DNA of 64,000 bases from Ciceribacter ferrooxidans (GTDB lineage: Bacteria; Pseudomonadota; Alphaproteobacteria; Rhizobiales; Rhizobiaceae), in contig NZ_SDVB01000238.1 of NCBI RefSeq assembly GCF_004137355.1, forward strand, positions 806,001 through 870,000, given 5' to 3'. How positions within the stretch are numbered: position 1 is the stretch's first letter; the number at the start of each line of letters is the position of its first letter. Shown here piece by piece: positions 35,351 to 44,128 of the stretch. The notes below the pieces were generated by a model that was not told the DNA's origin, did no database searches, and was given only the letters and a program-made list of their open reading frames with translations. Made by a program: the position numbers and the translations under genes.

Positions 35351-35372
35351 GAGTAGGGCGGTCGACTGACAG

Positions 35373-35756
35373 TCACCTCGTTGGTCGGTGCAGCCGAGGT
35401 TCGCCCAGCTTGAACCAAGCCTTGGTGATCTTGCCGCCTTCGATTTCGTAGATGCAGATGACGTCGACGTCTCCCGTACCCTCGGGAAAGGTACGGGTCA
35501 CTGTTTCATGATCCACGACCATGTTTCCGACGACCGATCTCGTCTGCAGTTTTCCGAAGAGGTTTGGCTCTTTGAAACGTTCAACGTGACGCGAGCGAAT
35601 TTCCGCCTTGCCGTCGGCGAGAAGAGTGGAAGGGAAGGCGTAGTATTTGCAGTCGTCCGCCCACCATTGCATGAACGCGTCGATGTCGCGGGCGTTATAG
35701 GCTTCCAACTGCATCCGAACGGGACGAACAACGTCGTTTGAGGCTCTGCTATCCAA
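35373..35756 (-). CDS. SnoaL-like (NTF2 fold) polyketide-cyclase-type protein
   Basis: I choose a TTG start at 35756 because AGAAGGAAG lies just upstream on the minus strand; the longer frame to 35933 has no coding character before it. The 127-residue product (MDSRASNDVVRPVRMQLEAYN...) fits the SnoaL-like fold: an EAYNARDIDAFMQWWADDCKYYAFP segment (about residues 18-42), then VGNMVVDHETVTRTFPEG and DVICIYEIEGGKITKAWFKLG. Activity cannot be assigned. It is convergent with the nucleoside hydrolase. Confidence 0.75.
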   Translation of the reverse strand: MDSRASNDVVRPVRMQLEAYNARDIDAFMQWWADDCKYYAFPSTLLADGKAEIRSRHVERFKEPNLFGKLQTRSVVGNMVVDHETVTRTFPEGTGDVDVICIYEIEGGKITKAWFKLGEPRLHRPTR

Positions 35757-35987
35757 AACGGCTTCCTTCTCTTGGGCCGGCGATGACCGACACGCCAATC
35801 TTGTCGCCGGGGCACTTCCGTTGCACCTTCGGCGTTCTGGTCGGTTCTCTGATCTTGCCACAGACATTCTTGCCGCGGGAACTGCAAAAGTTTCCGGTGA
35901 AGAGTCGCGATTATTCGTTTCGAAAATATTCACCCATGTGGTTGACTATGTGGTGAGTCTCGGATATTCAACCTTTAGGGTGAACAA

Positions 35988-36329
35988 ATGGACGAAGACG
36001 CTCTGTCGCGAATTCTGAAAGCCGCCGGTGACACCACACGGCGACAAATCTTGACGCTGCTCGTTCAGGAAGGGGCGTTGAGAGTGACCGCGCTCGCCGC
36101 CCATTTCGACATGTCGCTGAATTCCGTCTCGAAGCATATCAAGGTGCTGGAGGAGGCGGGATTGGTCACCCGCCGGACGATGGGTCGCGAGCATTTCATC
36201 GCGGCCGAGCTCGAACCGTTGAAGCTCACCGAGAGCTGGTTCGCGCAACTGAAGTCCATCTGGGAGTTGCGCCTGACGGCGCTGGAAAATGCACTCGTTT
36301 CAGAGGAAAACGACCATGAGCGAACTTGA
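35988..36329 (+). CDS. ArsR-family transcriptional regulator
   Basis: The 113-residue protein is a small winged-helix repressor: LSRILKAAGDTTRRQILTLL at the start, then the recognition helix in HFDMSLNSVSKHIKVLEEAGLV and a wing with RRTMGREHFIAA. It lacks the ELCVCD metal-binding motif of arsenic sensors. It overlaps the next gene (SRPBCC) by 14 bp. ArsR-SRPBCC pairs are common in bacteria, and the regulator usually controls its partner. The signal it senses is unknown. Confidence 0.9.
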   Translation: MDEDALSRILKAAGDTTRRQILTLLVQEGALRVTALAAHFDMSLNSVSKHIKVLEEAGLVTRRTMGREHFIAAELEPLKLTESWFAQLKSIWELRLTALENALVSEENDHERT

Positions 36330-36744
36330 ACTGACGGTAAGCCGTACGATCCCCGCCTCGCGCGACAAGGTCTTCAACGCCTGGCTGTCGCCGGGCATGC
36401 TTTCGAAAGTCATGCGCCCGCCGGGCACCACGAGCGAAGGGGCGAGAGTGACGAACGATCCGGTCAAGGGCGGCCGCTTCTCGATCGTGATGAAGACGCC
36501 GGAGAAGGAGATCCCGCATGCCGGCACCTATCTCGAGATTGATCCTTACTCGCGCCTCGCCTTCACCTGGGAATCGCCGTTCTCGCAGGATGACAGCGTC
36601 GTCACGATCGACTTTTCCGAGCCGCAGCCCGGCATGACGGACATCACCCTGAAACAGGTGAAGTTCCGCAGCGAGGAGGCGCGTCTCGGCCACATCGAGG
36701 GGTGGACCGCGATCCTCGGCTGTCTCGCCGAGACGATCGCCTGA
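36316..36744 (+). CDS. SRPBCC (AHSA1/START-like) domain protein
   Basis: The 142-residue protein starts at ATG 36316, preceded by AGAGGAAA. It has the AHSA1-type SRPBCC features: LTVSRTIPASRDKVFNAWLSPGML (residues 4-27), KGGRFSIVM, EIDPYSRLAFTWE and a C-terminal helix GWTAILGCLAETIA. The fold binds a hydrophobic ligand; the specific function is not known. It overlaps the ArsR-type gene and so is translationally coupled to it. Confidence 0.88.
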   Translation: MSELELTVSRTIPASRDKVFNAWLSPGMLSKVMRPPGTTSEGARVTNDPVKGGRFSIVMKTPEKEIPHAGTYLEIDPYSRLAFTWESPFSQDDSVVTIDFSEPQPGMTDITLKQVKFRSEEARLGHIEGWTAILGCLAETIA

Positions 36745-36757
36745 CCCGGAGACATCG

Positions 36758-36781
36758 TCGGGCGGCGTTCAGGCCGCCCGA
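36758..36781. terminator. Possible bidirectional hairpin at the SRPBCC-cobK convergence
   Basis: A 9-bp stem (TCGGGCGGC at 36758-36766 and GCCGCCCGA at 36773-36781) closes a 6-base loop between the two convergent genes and contains the cobK stop codon. It has no T-run on either side, so any terminator role is tentative. Confidence 0.35.
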
Positions 36782-37461
36782 CCCACCATGACGACCGGCA
36801 GCTCCAGCTTCCTTGCCGCGACGATCTTGCCGTAGCCCGCCTCGCCGCCCGAGTTGCGGCAGACGAGGTGGGTGATCCGGTGCGCACGGAAGAGGTCTGC
36901 CTCCTCCTCGGGATCGGCCGAGGGCTTTCCTAAAATCAGATCGTAATCGGCAAAGCCGAGCGGTTTCTCCGGCGGGTCGACCATGCGAACGACGAAATGG
37001 CAATCCGTCCGCGATTCGAATGCGGCAAGATGCTGCCGGCCGAGCGCCAGAAAGACGCGGGCACCGGCGGGCAGGGCGGCTGCGGCCTCGTCGAGGCTCT
37101 CCACTTCGATCCAGTCGTCGCCTGGTTGCCTCTCCCAGGCGGGGCGCTCCGGCCGTTCCAGCGGTATCCCGGCCATCGCGCAGGCCAGCCGGGCATTCTG
37201 CGAGATCCGGTTCGCGAAAGGGTGTGTGGCGTCGATCACCTTGGCAATTCCGTTTTCGGCGATGTAGCGGGCGAGACCTTCCGCTCCGCCGAAACCGCCG
37301 ATCCGGATGCGACCGGGGAGCGGCGCGGGATTGCTCGTGCGCCCGGCGAGCGAGGTGACGACATCCGCGCCGGCCTCGACCAGCCGGCGTGCGATCGTCG
37401 CTGCCTCCGCGGTCCCGCCGAGGATCAGGACTTTCTCCCGTCGGTCAACCGGCGCGGCCAA
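36769..37461 (-). CDS. cobK: CobK: precorrin-6A reductase
   Basis: I choose a TTG start at 37461, with GGAAGG about 8 bp upstream, giving 230 residues (MAAPVDRREKVLILGGTAEAATIARRL). Family features are the GGTAEA nucleotide-binding loop (residues 15-20), VIDATHPFANRISQNA and HLVCRNSGGEAGYGKI (near 198-213). The enzyme reduces precorrin-6A to precorrin-6B with NADPH. It overlaps the 3' end of cbiD by 17 bp, so the two are cotranscribed on the minus strand. Confidence 0.93.
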   Translation of the reverse strand: MAAPVDRREKVLILGGTAEAATIARRLVEAGADVVTSLAGRTSNPAPLPGRIRIGGFGGAEGLARYIAENGIAKVIDATHPFANRISQNARLACAMAGIPLERPERPAWERQPGDDWIEVESLDEAAAALPAGARVFLALGRQHLAAFESRTDCHFVVRMVDPPEKPLGFADYDLILGKPSADPEEEADLFRAHRITHLVCRNSGGEAGYGKIVAARKLELPVVMVGRAA

Positions 37462-38581
37462 GGATCGTGCCTTCCCTGTCGGTGACGACGACGTCGACCT
37501 CGACCGGCGCGCCGCGCAGGACGTCGAGAGCGGCCTTTCGGGCGTCGGCGGCGACGACGGCGGCGATATCGATGCCCTCGCTCCGCAGGATTTCGAGGAC
37601 TTCGAGCGCGGTGTTCGCCTCGTCAATCCTCTTCCTGATGGATTGATTCAGGTTTTCCGTGCAAGGCAGTGAAAGAAAATAGCTATTGTCGATCTGGCTG
37701 CGGGAGGAATGGAGGTCGAGCGCGCCCTGCGCGAGCTTGGCCATCTTGGCGAACCCCCCGGCGATCGTCAGCCGCGGCACCGGGTGGACGCGCAGGTATT
37801 TGAGAAGGCCGCCGGCGAAATCTCCCATGTCGAGCAGCGCCCCTTCGGGCAGGCCGTAGAGTTCCTGCGCGGTCTTTTCGGATGTCGAGCCGGTGGCTCC
37901 GAGGACGTGGGTTATGCCCTCTGCGCGCGCGACATCGATGCCGCGATGGATGGAGTGGATCCAGGCCGCGCAGGAGAACGGGTGCACGATGCCGGTCGTC
38001 CCCAGCACCGAAAGACCGCCCAGGATGCCGAGGCGCGGGTTCCAGGTCTGTTTGGCGATTTCCTCGCCGCCGGGAATCGAAATGGTAATCTCGATATCGG
38101 CCGGCAGGCCGTGTTCGGCGCAGAGCGTCTCCACTTCGCGGGTCATCATCTGTCGCGGGACCGGGTTGATCGCCGGCTCGTCGACGCCGAGGGGCAGGCC
38201 GGGCTTGGTGACGGTCCCGACGCCGTCGCCGGCGACAAAGCGGATACCGCTTCCGGGCGGCAATGGCCGCACCGTGGCGATTACGGTGGCGCCATGGGTG
38301 ACATCGGGATCGTCGCCGGCATCCTTGACGATGCCGGCCGTGGCATAACCTTCTCCGAGACTTTCGAAGGCGAGCGCGAAGGCCGGCTCCTCGCCGCGCG
38401 GCAGGCGAATACTGACCGGGTCCGGGAACTCGCCGGTGATGAGCGCCGTCAGCGCCGCCTTCGTGGCGGCGGTGGCGCAGGCTCCGGTCGTCCAGCCGGG
38501 GCGCAGCGGTCCCTTGGGCTTCTCCCGGCTTTCGCCGGCAGTCCCCGTGGTCGTCTTCGGCGCTTCGGTCGTCTCGTTCAT
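37445..38581 (-). CDS. cbiD: CbiD-type cobalt-precorrin-5B C1-methyltransferase
   Basis: The start at 38581 (MNETTEAPKTTTG) has AAGAGAA upstream. The 378-residue protein has the CbiD features: LRPGWTTGACATAATKAAL (about residues 28-46), AGDGVGTVTKPGLPL and VLGATGSTSEKTAQELYG. CbiD methylates C-1 in the anaerobic route; in the aerobic route CobF does this. It stands back to back with cobA (94-bp divergent gap) and overlaps cobK at its end. Using CbiD together with the CobL/CobM/CobK set is notable but not unknown in rhizobia. Confidence 0.94.
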   Translation of the reverse strand: MNETTEAPKTTTGTAGESREKPKGPLRPGWTTGACATAATKAALTALITGEFPDPVSIRLPRGEEPAFALAFESLGEGYATAGIVKDAGDDPDVTHGATVIATVRPLPPGSGIRFVAGDGVGTVTKPGLPLGVDEPAINPVPRQMMTREVETLCAEHGLPADIEITISIPGGEEIAKQTWNPRLGILGGLSVLGTTGIVHPFSCAAWIHSIHRGIDVARAEGITHVLGATGSTSEKTAQELYGLPEGALLDMGDFAGGLLKYLRVHPVPRLTIAGGFAKMAKLAQGALDLHSSRSQIDNSYFLSLPCTENLNQSIRKRIDEANTALEVLEILRSEGIDIAAVVAADARKAALDVLRGAPVEVDVVVTDREGTILGRAG

Positions 38582-38675
38582 GGTTCTCTTATAGGCCAGC
38601 GTTTCGGCCTTCGAAAGCACGCAGATGGTGTGTCATGTGATTGCAATTTTGGGACTGCGGGCATAGAGCAAGGCC

Positions 38676-39518
38676 ATGACTGAATTTCCGTTTTCCGATC
38701 TGCCGGCGATCGAGCCCGGTCATGTCTGGCTGGCGGGCGCCGGCCCCGGCGATCCGGGGCTTCTGACGCTGCTCGCGGCAAAGGCGCTCGGTGAAGCCGA
38801 CGTCATCGTCCATGACGCGCTGGTCAACGAGGAGTGCCTGAAGCTCGCGCGTCCCGGCGCCGCCCTCGAATATGCCGGCAAGCGCGGCGGAAAGCCCTCC
38901 GCCAAGCAGCGCGACATTTCGCTGCGGCTGGTGGAGCTTGCGAAATCGGGCCTGAAGGTCCTGCGCCTCAAGGGCGGCGATCCCTTCGTGTTCGGCCGCG
39001 GCGGCGAGGAGGCGCTGACGCTGATCGAGCACGGCGTTCCGTTCCGCATCGTGCCCGGCATCACCGCCGGGATCGGCGGGCTCGCCTATGCCGGCATTCC
39101 GGTCACGCACCGGGAGATCAATCACGCCGTCACCTTCCTCACCGGTCATGATTCCTCCGGCCTCGTTCCGGACCGGATCGACTGGGAAGCGATCGCCAAA
39201 GGCTCGCCGGTCATCGTCATGTACATGGCAATGAAACATATCGGGCGCATCTCCGAACAACTGATCGCCGGCGGACGCAGCGCGTCGGAGCCGGTCGCCT
39301 TCGTCTGCGATGCCGCGACGGCTTCGCAGAAGGTGCTGGAGACGACGCTCGGCGAGGCGGAGCGGGCGGTCGCAGCCTCCGGCTTCGAGCCGCCTGCGAT
39401 CGTTGTCGTCGGCGAGGTCGTGCGGTTGAGGCCGTCGCTTGACTGGCTCGGGGCGCTTTCCGGCCGCAAGTTGGTCGCCGATCCTTTCGCCGGCGACAAC
39501 CGGAAGGACACGGCATGA
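38676..39518 (+). CDS. cobA: CobA: uroporphyrinogen-III C-methyltransferase
   Basis: The 280-residue protein has VWLAGAGPGDPGLLTLLAAKAL (about residues 17-38), VLRLKGGDPFVFGRGGEEAL (about 93-112) and VPGITAGIGGLAYAGIPVTHR (about 128-148). These are the classical SUMT motifs. It makes precorrin-2 from uroporphyrinogen III with two SAM methylations. It is divergent from cbiD and overlaps cobB by 4 bp. It is not fused to CysG-type domains, so it is dedicated to corrin synthesis. Confidence 0.96.
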   Translation: MTEFPFSDLPAIEPGHVWLAGAGPGDPGLLTLLAAKALGEADVIVHDALVNEECLKLARPGAALEYAGKRGGKPSAKQRDISLRLVELAKSGLKVLRLKGGDPFVFGRGGEEALTLIEHGVPFRIVPGITAGIGGLAYAGIPVTHREINHAVTFLTGHDSSGLVPDRIDWEAIAKGSPVIVMYMAMKHIGRISEQLIAGGRSASEPVAFVCDAATASQKVLETTLGEAERAVAASGFEPPAIVVVGEVVRLRPSLDWLGALSGRKLVADPFAGDNRKDTA

Positions 39519-40819
39519 GCGGGTTGATGATCGCAGCGCCGGCGACCGGATCGGGCAAAACGACTGTGACGCTCGGCCTCCTGCGCGCACTGAAGCGTCT
39601 TGGCCACCCCGTCGCGCCCGGCAAGGCGGGGCCGGACTATATCGACCCGGCCTTCCACGCGGCGGCGAGCGGCGAGGTCTGTCTCAACTTCGATCCCTGG
39701 GCGATGCGGCGCGAGCTACTGCTCGCCAATGCCGCCCTTCACAGGTCCGGCGGCAAGGACCTCGTCGTCGAGGCGATGATGGGGCTCTTCGACGGTGCCG
39801 CCGATGGCCGGGGCTCGGCCGCCGACCTTGCCGCCATCCTCGGGCTTTCCGTGCTCCTCGTCGTCGATTGCGCGCGCTCCTCCCATTCGACCGCCGCCCT
39901 CGTCAGCGGCTTTGCCAACTACCGGATCGACACCCGCATCGTCGGCGTGATCCTCAACCGCGTCAGCGGTGATCGCCATGAGGCGATGCTGCGCGATGCC
40001 ATGGCCGCCATCCGCATGCCGGTGTTCGGGGTCATCCGCACGAACAAGTCGCTGGAACTGCCAGCACGCCATCTCGGACTGGTGCAGGCCGGCGAGCATG
40101 GCGAACTCGAAACTTTCATCGACCGGGCGGCCGACCTCGTCGCCTCCTCTTGCGACGTGAAGGCGCTGATCCGCACCGCGCGGCACATTCCCGACCGTGC
40201 TTCGGACGCCAACATCGCCCGGCTGATGCCGTTCGGCCAGAAGATCGCGGTCGCGCGCGACAACGCCTTCGCCTTTTCCTACGAGCACATGCTGATGGGC
40301 TGGCGTCGTCGTGGCGCGGAAATCTCCTTCTTCTCGCCGCTTGCCGACGAAGCGCCCGCGGACGACTGCGATGCGGTCTACCTGCCGGGCGGGTATCCGG
40401 AACTCTCCGCCGGTCAGCTCGCTGCGGCCGGAACCTTCCGCGCCGGCATGGTGGCCGCGCAGGCGCGCGGTGCCCGCATCTTCGGCGAATGCGGCGGCTA
40501 CATGGTTCTCGGCGAGGCGCTGATCGACGAAGCGGGCGAGAGCCACCGGATGCTCGGCTTCCTGCCGCTGGTGACGAGTTTCGCCAGGCGCAAGCGCCAG
40601 CTCGGCTATCGCCTTGTCCGGCCACTTGCCGGGTCCTTCTTCACGACGGAGATGACCGCGCACGAATTCCATTACGCGACGATCGTCTCCGAAGGCGAGG
40701 GGGACCGGCTCTTCGCCGCCGAGGATGCGCTCGGCACGTCGCTCGGCGAGGTCGGCCTCAGGCGCGGTTCGGTCGCCGGTTCTTTCATGCATCTCATCGA
40801 TATCTGCGAGAGCCGATGA
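39515..40819 (+). CDS. cobB: CobB: hydrogenobyrinic acid a,c-diamide synthase
   Basis: The 434-residue protein starts with the ATP-binding loop APATGSGKTTVTLGLL (residues 7-22) and ends with a class I glutamine amidotransferase domain (about residues 240-430). The nucleophilic cysteine lies in FGECGGYMVLG (near residue 328), with a MTAHEFHY segment downstream. It amidates the a and c side chains of hydrogenobyrinic acid before cobalt insertion by CobNST. The start overlaps cobA and the end overlaps cobC, each by 4 bp. Confidence 0.96.
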   Translation: MSGLMIAAPATGSGKTTVTLGLLRALKRLGHPVAPGKAGPDYIDPAFHAAASGEVCLNFDPWAMRRELLLANAALHRSGGKDLVVEAMMGLFDGAADGRGSAADLAAILGLSVLLVVDCARSSHSTAALVSGFANYRIDTRIVGVILNRVSGDRHEAMLRDAMAAIRMPVFGVIRTNKSLELPARHLGLVQAGEHGELETFIDRAADLVASSCDVKALIRTARHIPDRASDANIARLMPFGQKIAVARDNAFAFSYEHMLMGWRRRGAEISFFSPLADEAPADDCDAVYLPGGYPELSAGQLAAAGTFRAGMVAAQARGARIFGECGGYMVLGEALIDEAGESHRMLGFLPLVTSFARRKRQLGYRLVRPLAGSFFTTEMTAHEFHYATIVSEGEGDRLFAAEDALGTSLGEVGLRRGSVAGSFMHLIDICESR

Positions 40820-41820
40820 GCGGCGTGATCGTGCATGGCGGCGGTATCGGCGCGGCGGCGGCGCTTTACGGCGGGCGCGTCGAGGACTGGCTCGATCTTT
40901 CGACCGGCCTCAACCCGTGCCCGCCTGCCGTCCCGGACGTTCCGGCCTCGGCCTGGCAGCGCCTGCCGGACCAGCATCTTCTCGATGCGGTGACGGCCGC
41001 GGCGCGTGACTTCTACCGCTCGGGCGAGATGTTGCCGCTTGCCGTACCGGGAACCCAGGCGGCGATCCAGATGCTGCCGCGCCTCGTTCCCGTCGGCGCG
41101 CGGGTCGCGATCCTCTCGCCGACCTATGGCGAATATGCACGGGTGTTCGCGCTCGCTGGCCTTGCCGTCGATGCCATCGCCGGACCGGACGATGTGCGTG
41201 AGGGCCATGCCGTCGTCGTCGTCGTCAATCCCAACAATCCGGACGGGCGTCTGCTATCGCGCGACGTCTTGAAGCACCTCGCCGTCGATCTTGAGAGCCG
41301 CGGTGGCTATCTCGTCGTCGACGAGGCCTTCGCCGACTGCGCGCCGGAGACGAGCGTCGTCGATTTTGTGCCCAGCGCCCCGAACCTCATCGTCTTCCGT
41401 TCCTTCGGAAAGTTCTTCGGCATGGCCGGAATCCGGCTCGGTTTCGTCGTCGCGCGGCCGGAGATTCGGGAGCGGATGGCGATCTGGCTCGGGCCCTGGG
41501 CCGTCTCTGGACCGGCTCTTTCGGTGACGGTCGCGCTCTTCCGCGGCGATCCGGACGCGATCCGCCGGCGGCTCGCCGAGCGCCGGGCGGCGCTGCAGCG
41601 GGTACTCACCGGGGCGGGCCTTCACGTCGCCGGCGGTACGGCGCTTTTCGCGCTCGTCGAAGACCCGCACGCGGAGCAACTCCATACCCATCTTTGCCGG
41701 GCGCACATTCTGACCCGCAAGTTCGACTATGCGCCGAACTGGCTGCGCATCGGCCTTGCGCCGGACGAGGCAGCGGATGCGCGCCTCGCCGCTGCCCTTT
41801 CGACCTGGAGCGGCGGATGA
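40816..41820 (+). CDS. cobC: CobC-type threonine-phosphate decarboxylase (PLP enzyme)
   Basis: The 334-residue protein is a fold-type I PLP enzyme of the CobC (Salmonella CobD) family. Features include LDLSTGLNPCPP (about residues 27-38), PNNPDGRLLSRD (about 141-152), VVDEAFADC and the PLP lysine in FRSFGKFFGMAGIRLGF (about residue 199). It makes (R)-1-amino-2-propanol O-phosphate for attachment to the corrin f side chain. It overlaps cobB and cbiB by 4 bp each. The name cobC follows the Pseudomonas denitrificans convention and differs from Salmonella cobC. Confidence 0.93.
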   Translation: MSGVIVHGGGIGAAAALYGGRVEDWLDLSTGLNPCPPAVPDVPASAWQRLPDQHLLDAVTAAARDFYRSGEMLPLAVPGTQAAIQMLPRLVPVGARVAILSPTYGEYARVFALAGLAVDAIAGPDDVREGHAVVVVVNPNNPDGRLLSRDVLKHLAVDLESRGGYLVVDEAFADCAPETSVVDFVPSAPNLIVFRSFGKFFGMAGIRLGFVVARPEIRERMAIWLGPWAVSGPALSVTVALFRGDPDAIRRRLAERRAALQRVLTGAGLHVAGGTALFALVEDPHAEQLHTHLCRAHILTRKFDYAPNWLRIGLAPDEAADARLAAALSTWSGG

Positions 41821-42800
41821 GCGTCACCGTCTTTGCGATCCTCTTCCTGGCGCTGGTGCTCGACCGTCTCGTCGGCGATCCCGCATGGCTCTGGCAGCGT
41901 GTTCGCCATCCGGTGGTGGTCTTCGGCGCAGCGATCGAGGCGCTCGACAGGCGGATGAACCGCGAGTCGCTCGCCGGCGCGATCCGCCGCCGCAACGGGG
42001 TTGTGGCAATCGTGCTGCTTCTCACCGGGGCCGCGCTCGCCGGCTGTATGCTGCACGGTTTCTTCGCCGCGCTCGGCCTTGTCGGTTTCCTCCTGGAGGT
42101 CGCGGTCGTCGCTGTCCTCTTGGCACAGAAGAGCCTGAAGGACCATGTCGTGGCGGTTGCCGATGGTCTGCGTCGAGAAGGACTGGCTGGCGGGCGCCGC
42201 GCCGTTTCGATGATCGTCGGACGCGATCCGGAGACGCTCGACGAGGCTGGCGTCGTCCGTGCCGCCATCGAGAGCCTTGCCGAAAATTTTGCCGATGGCA
42301 CGGTCGCACCGGCCTTCTGGTACGCCGTCGCCGGCCTGCCGGGCATCTTCGCCTACAAGATGCTGAACACCGCCGATTCGATGATCGGTCACAAAAGCCC
42401 GAAATATGTCGACTTCGGCTGGGCATCTGCCCGCCTCGACGACCTCGCCAACTGGCCGGCGGCCCGGCTGTCGAGCCTGCTGATCGCCGCCGGTGCGGCG
42501 ATACGTCAGGGGTGCGCCGCCGCCCGTTGTTCGCTCTCCGTCGCCTTCCGCGACAGCGGTCTCCACCGTTCGCCCAATTCGGGCTGGCCCGAAGCGGCGA
42601 TGGCGGGTGCGCTGGACGTCCGGCTTGCCGGTCCGCGCATCTACGGCGGCCGGCTGGTCAGCGAACCGATGATCAACGGCGCCGGCCGGGCCACGGCCGA
42701 AGCGGGCGACATCGGTGCGGCCATCGGCATCTTCGAGGCCGCCTGCTCGTCGCTCGCCGTACTCGCACTCGGCCTGACGGTGGTCGCCATCCTGCTCTGA
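41817..42800 (+). CDS. cbiB: CbiB (CobD) adenosylcobinamide-phosphate synthase
   Basis: The 327-residue membrane protein has several hydrophobic segments and the family motifs LDRLVGDPAWLWQRVRHPVV (about residues 14-33), ENFADGTVAPAFWYAVAGLPG (about 156-176) and AYKMLNTADSMIGHKSPKY. It attaches the aminopropanol arm made by the preceding gene to cobyric acid, in the inner membrane. It is the last gene of the cobA-cobB-cobC-cbiB operon, with a 4-bp overlap. It is called CobD in Pseudomonas denitrificans. Confidence 0.95.
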   Translation: MSVTVFAILFLALVLDRLVGDPAWLWQRVRHPVVVFGAAIEALDRRMNRESLAGAIRRRNGVVAIVLLLTGAALAGCMLHGFFAALGLVGFLLEVAVVAVLLAQKSLKDHVVAVADGLRREGLAGGRRAVSMIVGRDPETLDEAGVVRAAIESLAENFADGTVAPAFWYAVAGLPGIFAYKMLNTADSMIGHKSPKYVDFGWASARLDDLANWPAARLSSLLIAAGAAIRQGCAAARCSLSVAFRDSGLHRSPNSGWPEAAMAGALDVRLAGPRIYGGRLVSEPMINGAGRATAEAGDIGAAIGIFEAACSSLAVLALGLTVVAILL

Positions 42801-42884
42801 GGGGCCTTCCGGCCTATTGGTGTTTGTTTACGCCTTTTGCGCTAATATCAGTCGGTTCTCACGCTCAACGGGAGTGTTCGGGGG

Positions 42885-43313
42885 ATGCGCCGGCTTGCCG
42901 CCTTGTTCTTGATCGCCGTCTTCTCGGCTGCCGGTCCTGCCGCGGCCTTCGCCGATACCGTCATCGCCCAGATCAGCCTCTCGGCGCAGACGATGCGGGT
43001 CTCGGTGAACGGCGAGCCGCAATACACCTGGAAGGTCTCCACCGCGCGCCGCGGTTACCGGACGCCGACGGGCATCTTCACCGCCCGCTGGGCCTCGCGC
43101 TATCACCGGTCGCGCAAGTATGACAACGCGCCGATGCCTTACGCGATCTTCTTCAAGGGTGGCTATGCCATCCACGGCACCTACGAGGTGAGGAGCCTCG
43201 GGCGGCCGGTCTCGCACGGCTGCGTGCGGCTCCACCCGGATAACGCGGCAATTTTCTTCGCGCTCGCCACCAGCAACGGCCTCGCAAACACGAAGGTCAT
43301 CATTGCGCGTTGA
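42885..43313 (+). CDS. L,D-transpeptidase (YkuD domain), exported
   Basis: The 142-residue protein has a signal peptide (cleavage likely after AAAFA, near residue 23). It is almost all YkuD domain, with a YRTPTGIFTARWASRYHRS segment and the active-site motif HGTYEVRSLGRPVSHGCVRLH (catalytic Cys113, with Ser110, His111 and Arg115). Such enzymes cross-link peptidoglycan or attach proteins to it in the periplasm. It follows the cobalamin operon after 84 bp but is unrelated to it. Confidence 0.93.
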   Translation: MRRLAALFLIAVFSAAGPAAAFADTVIAQISLSAQTMRVSVNGEPQYTWKVSTARRGYRTPTGIFTARWASRYHRSRKYDNAPMPYAIFFKGGYAIHGTYEVRSLGRPVSHGCVRLHPDNAAIFFALATSNGLANTKVIIAR

Positions 43314-43384
43314 GATGGCAACGCCGAACTGCGCCCGGCTTGGGCGGGTGTCGCGCGGTCCATGAGGTTGGTTTGCCGGTAGGA

Positions 43385-44128
43385 TCAGTCGTTGCCGGCG
43401 ACGCAGCGCAGCCGTTCGAGGCTCGGCACCGTGACGTGGCGGTTGTTCTCGATGACGATGATGCCTTCCTTGCGCAGCTTCGTCATCTGCCGGCTCACGG
43501 TCTCGATCGTCAGCCCGAGGAAATCGGCGATATCGGCACGCGACAGCGGCAGGTCGAACGTGCGCGGGCTCGCGTTCTCCGGATCGATGTGCGTGGCGAT
43601 CAGGTGGAGGAAACTTGCGACCTTCTCCTGGGCCGTCTTGCGGCCGAGGGTGAGCATCCAGTCGCGCGCCTCGTCGAGTTCCTTCAGCGACTGCTCGTAG
43701 AGCATTCGCTCGAAATCCGGCGTCTCGTTGACGATGCGGTCGATCAGCGCCCGCGGGAACGTGCAGATCTCGGTGTCGGTCGCCGCCTCGGCGGTGACGG
43801 TGCTCTCTTCCTGATGCGGCCGGCCGAGGAAATCCGGCGCGAACTGCAGACCGACGATCTGCTGGCGGCCGTCAGCCATCATCTTGGAAAGCTTCACCAC
43901 CCCGTTCAGGATGTTGCTGTAGGTGGAAACGGACTCGCCCTGGCCGATGACCTCGTTTCCGGCCTCCACCTTGCGGCGGGAGGAGTGCTTGTTGAGTTCC
44001 ACCAACTGCGGAACGCTGAGGCTCGCGCAGACACCACCATGGCGTGCTTCACAGGCCTTGCAGACCGCAGGGCCTTCACACTCCAGAACGTTTCTCTTGA
44101 GGGCATCCATAATGTCGATCGGTCTCAT
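43385..44128 (-). CDS. fnrN: FNR/FnrN-type oxygen-sensing transcriptional regulator (Crp/Fnr family)
   Basis: The protein has the N-terminal cysteine cluster of Fnr-type sensors (Cys17, Cys23, Cys26, Cys34) and the central Cys122, enough for an oxygen-labile [4Fe-4S] cluster. A cyclic-nucleotide-like beta-barrel (about residues 45-150) and an HTH with LSRADIADFLGLTIETVSRQM follow. The E-x-x-S-R recognition residues match TTGAT half-sites. In rhizobia FnrN and FixK switch on fixNOQP, hemN and related genes at low oxygen. The start at 44128 is preferred over 44140; either would be translated. An anaerobox stands between this gene and hemN. Confidence 0.92.
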   Translation of the reverse strand: MRPIDIMDALKRNVLECEGPAVCKACEARHGGVCASLSVPQLVELNKHSSRRKVEAGNEVIGQGESVSTYSNILNGVVKLSKMMADGRQQIVGLQFAPDFLGRPHQEESTVTAEAATDTEICTFPRALIDRIVNETPDFERMLYEQSLKELDEARDWMLTLGRKTAQEKVASFLHLIATHIDPENASPRTFDLPLSRADIADFLGLTIETVSRQMTKLRKEGIIVIENNRHVTVPSLERLRCVAGND

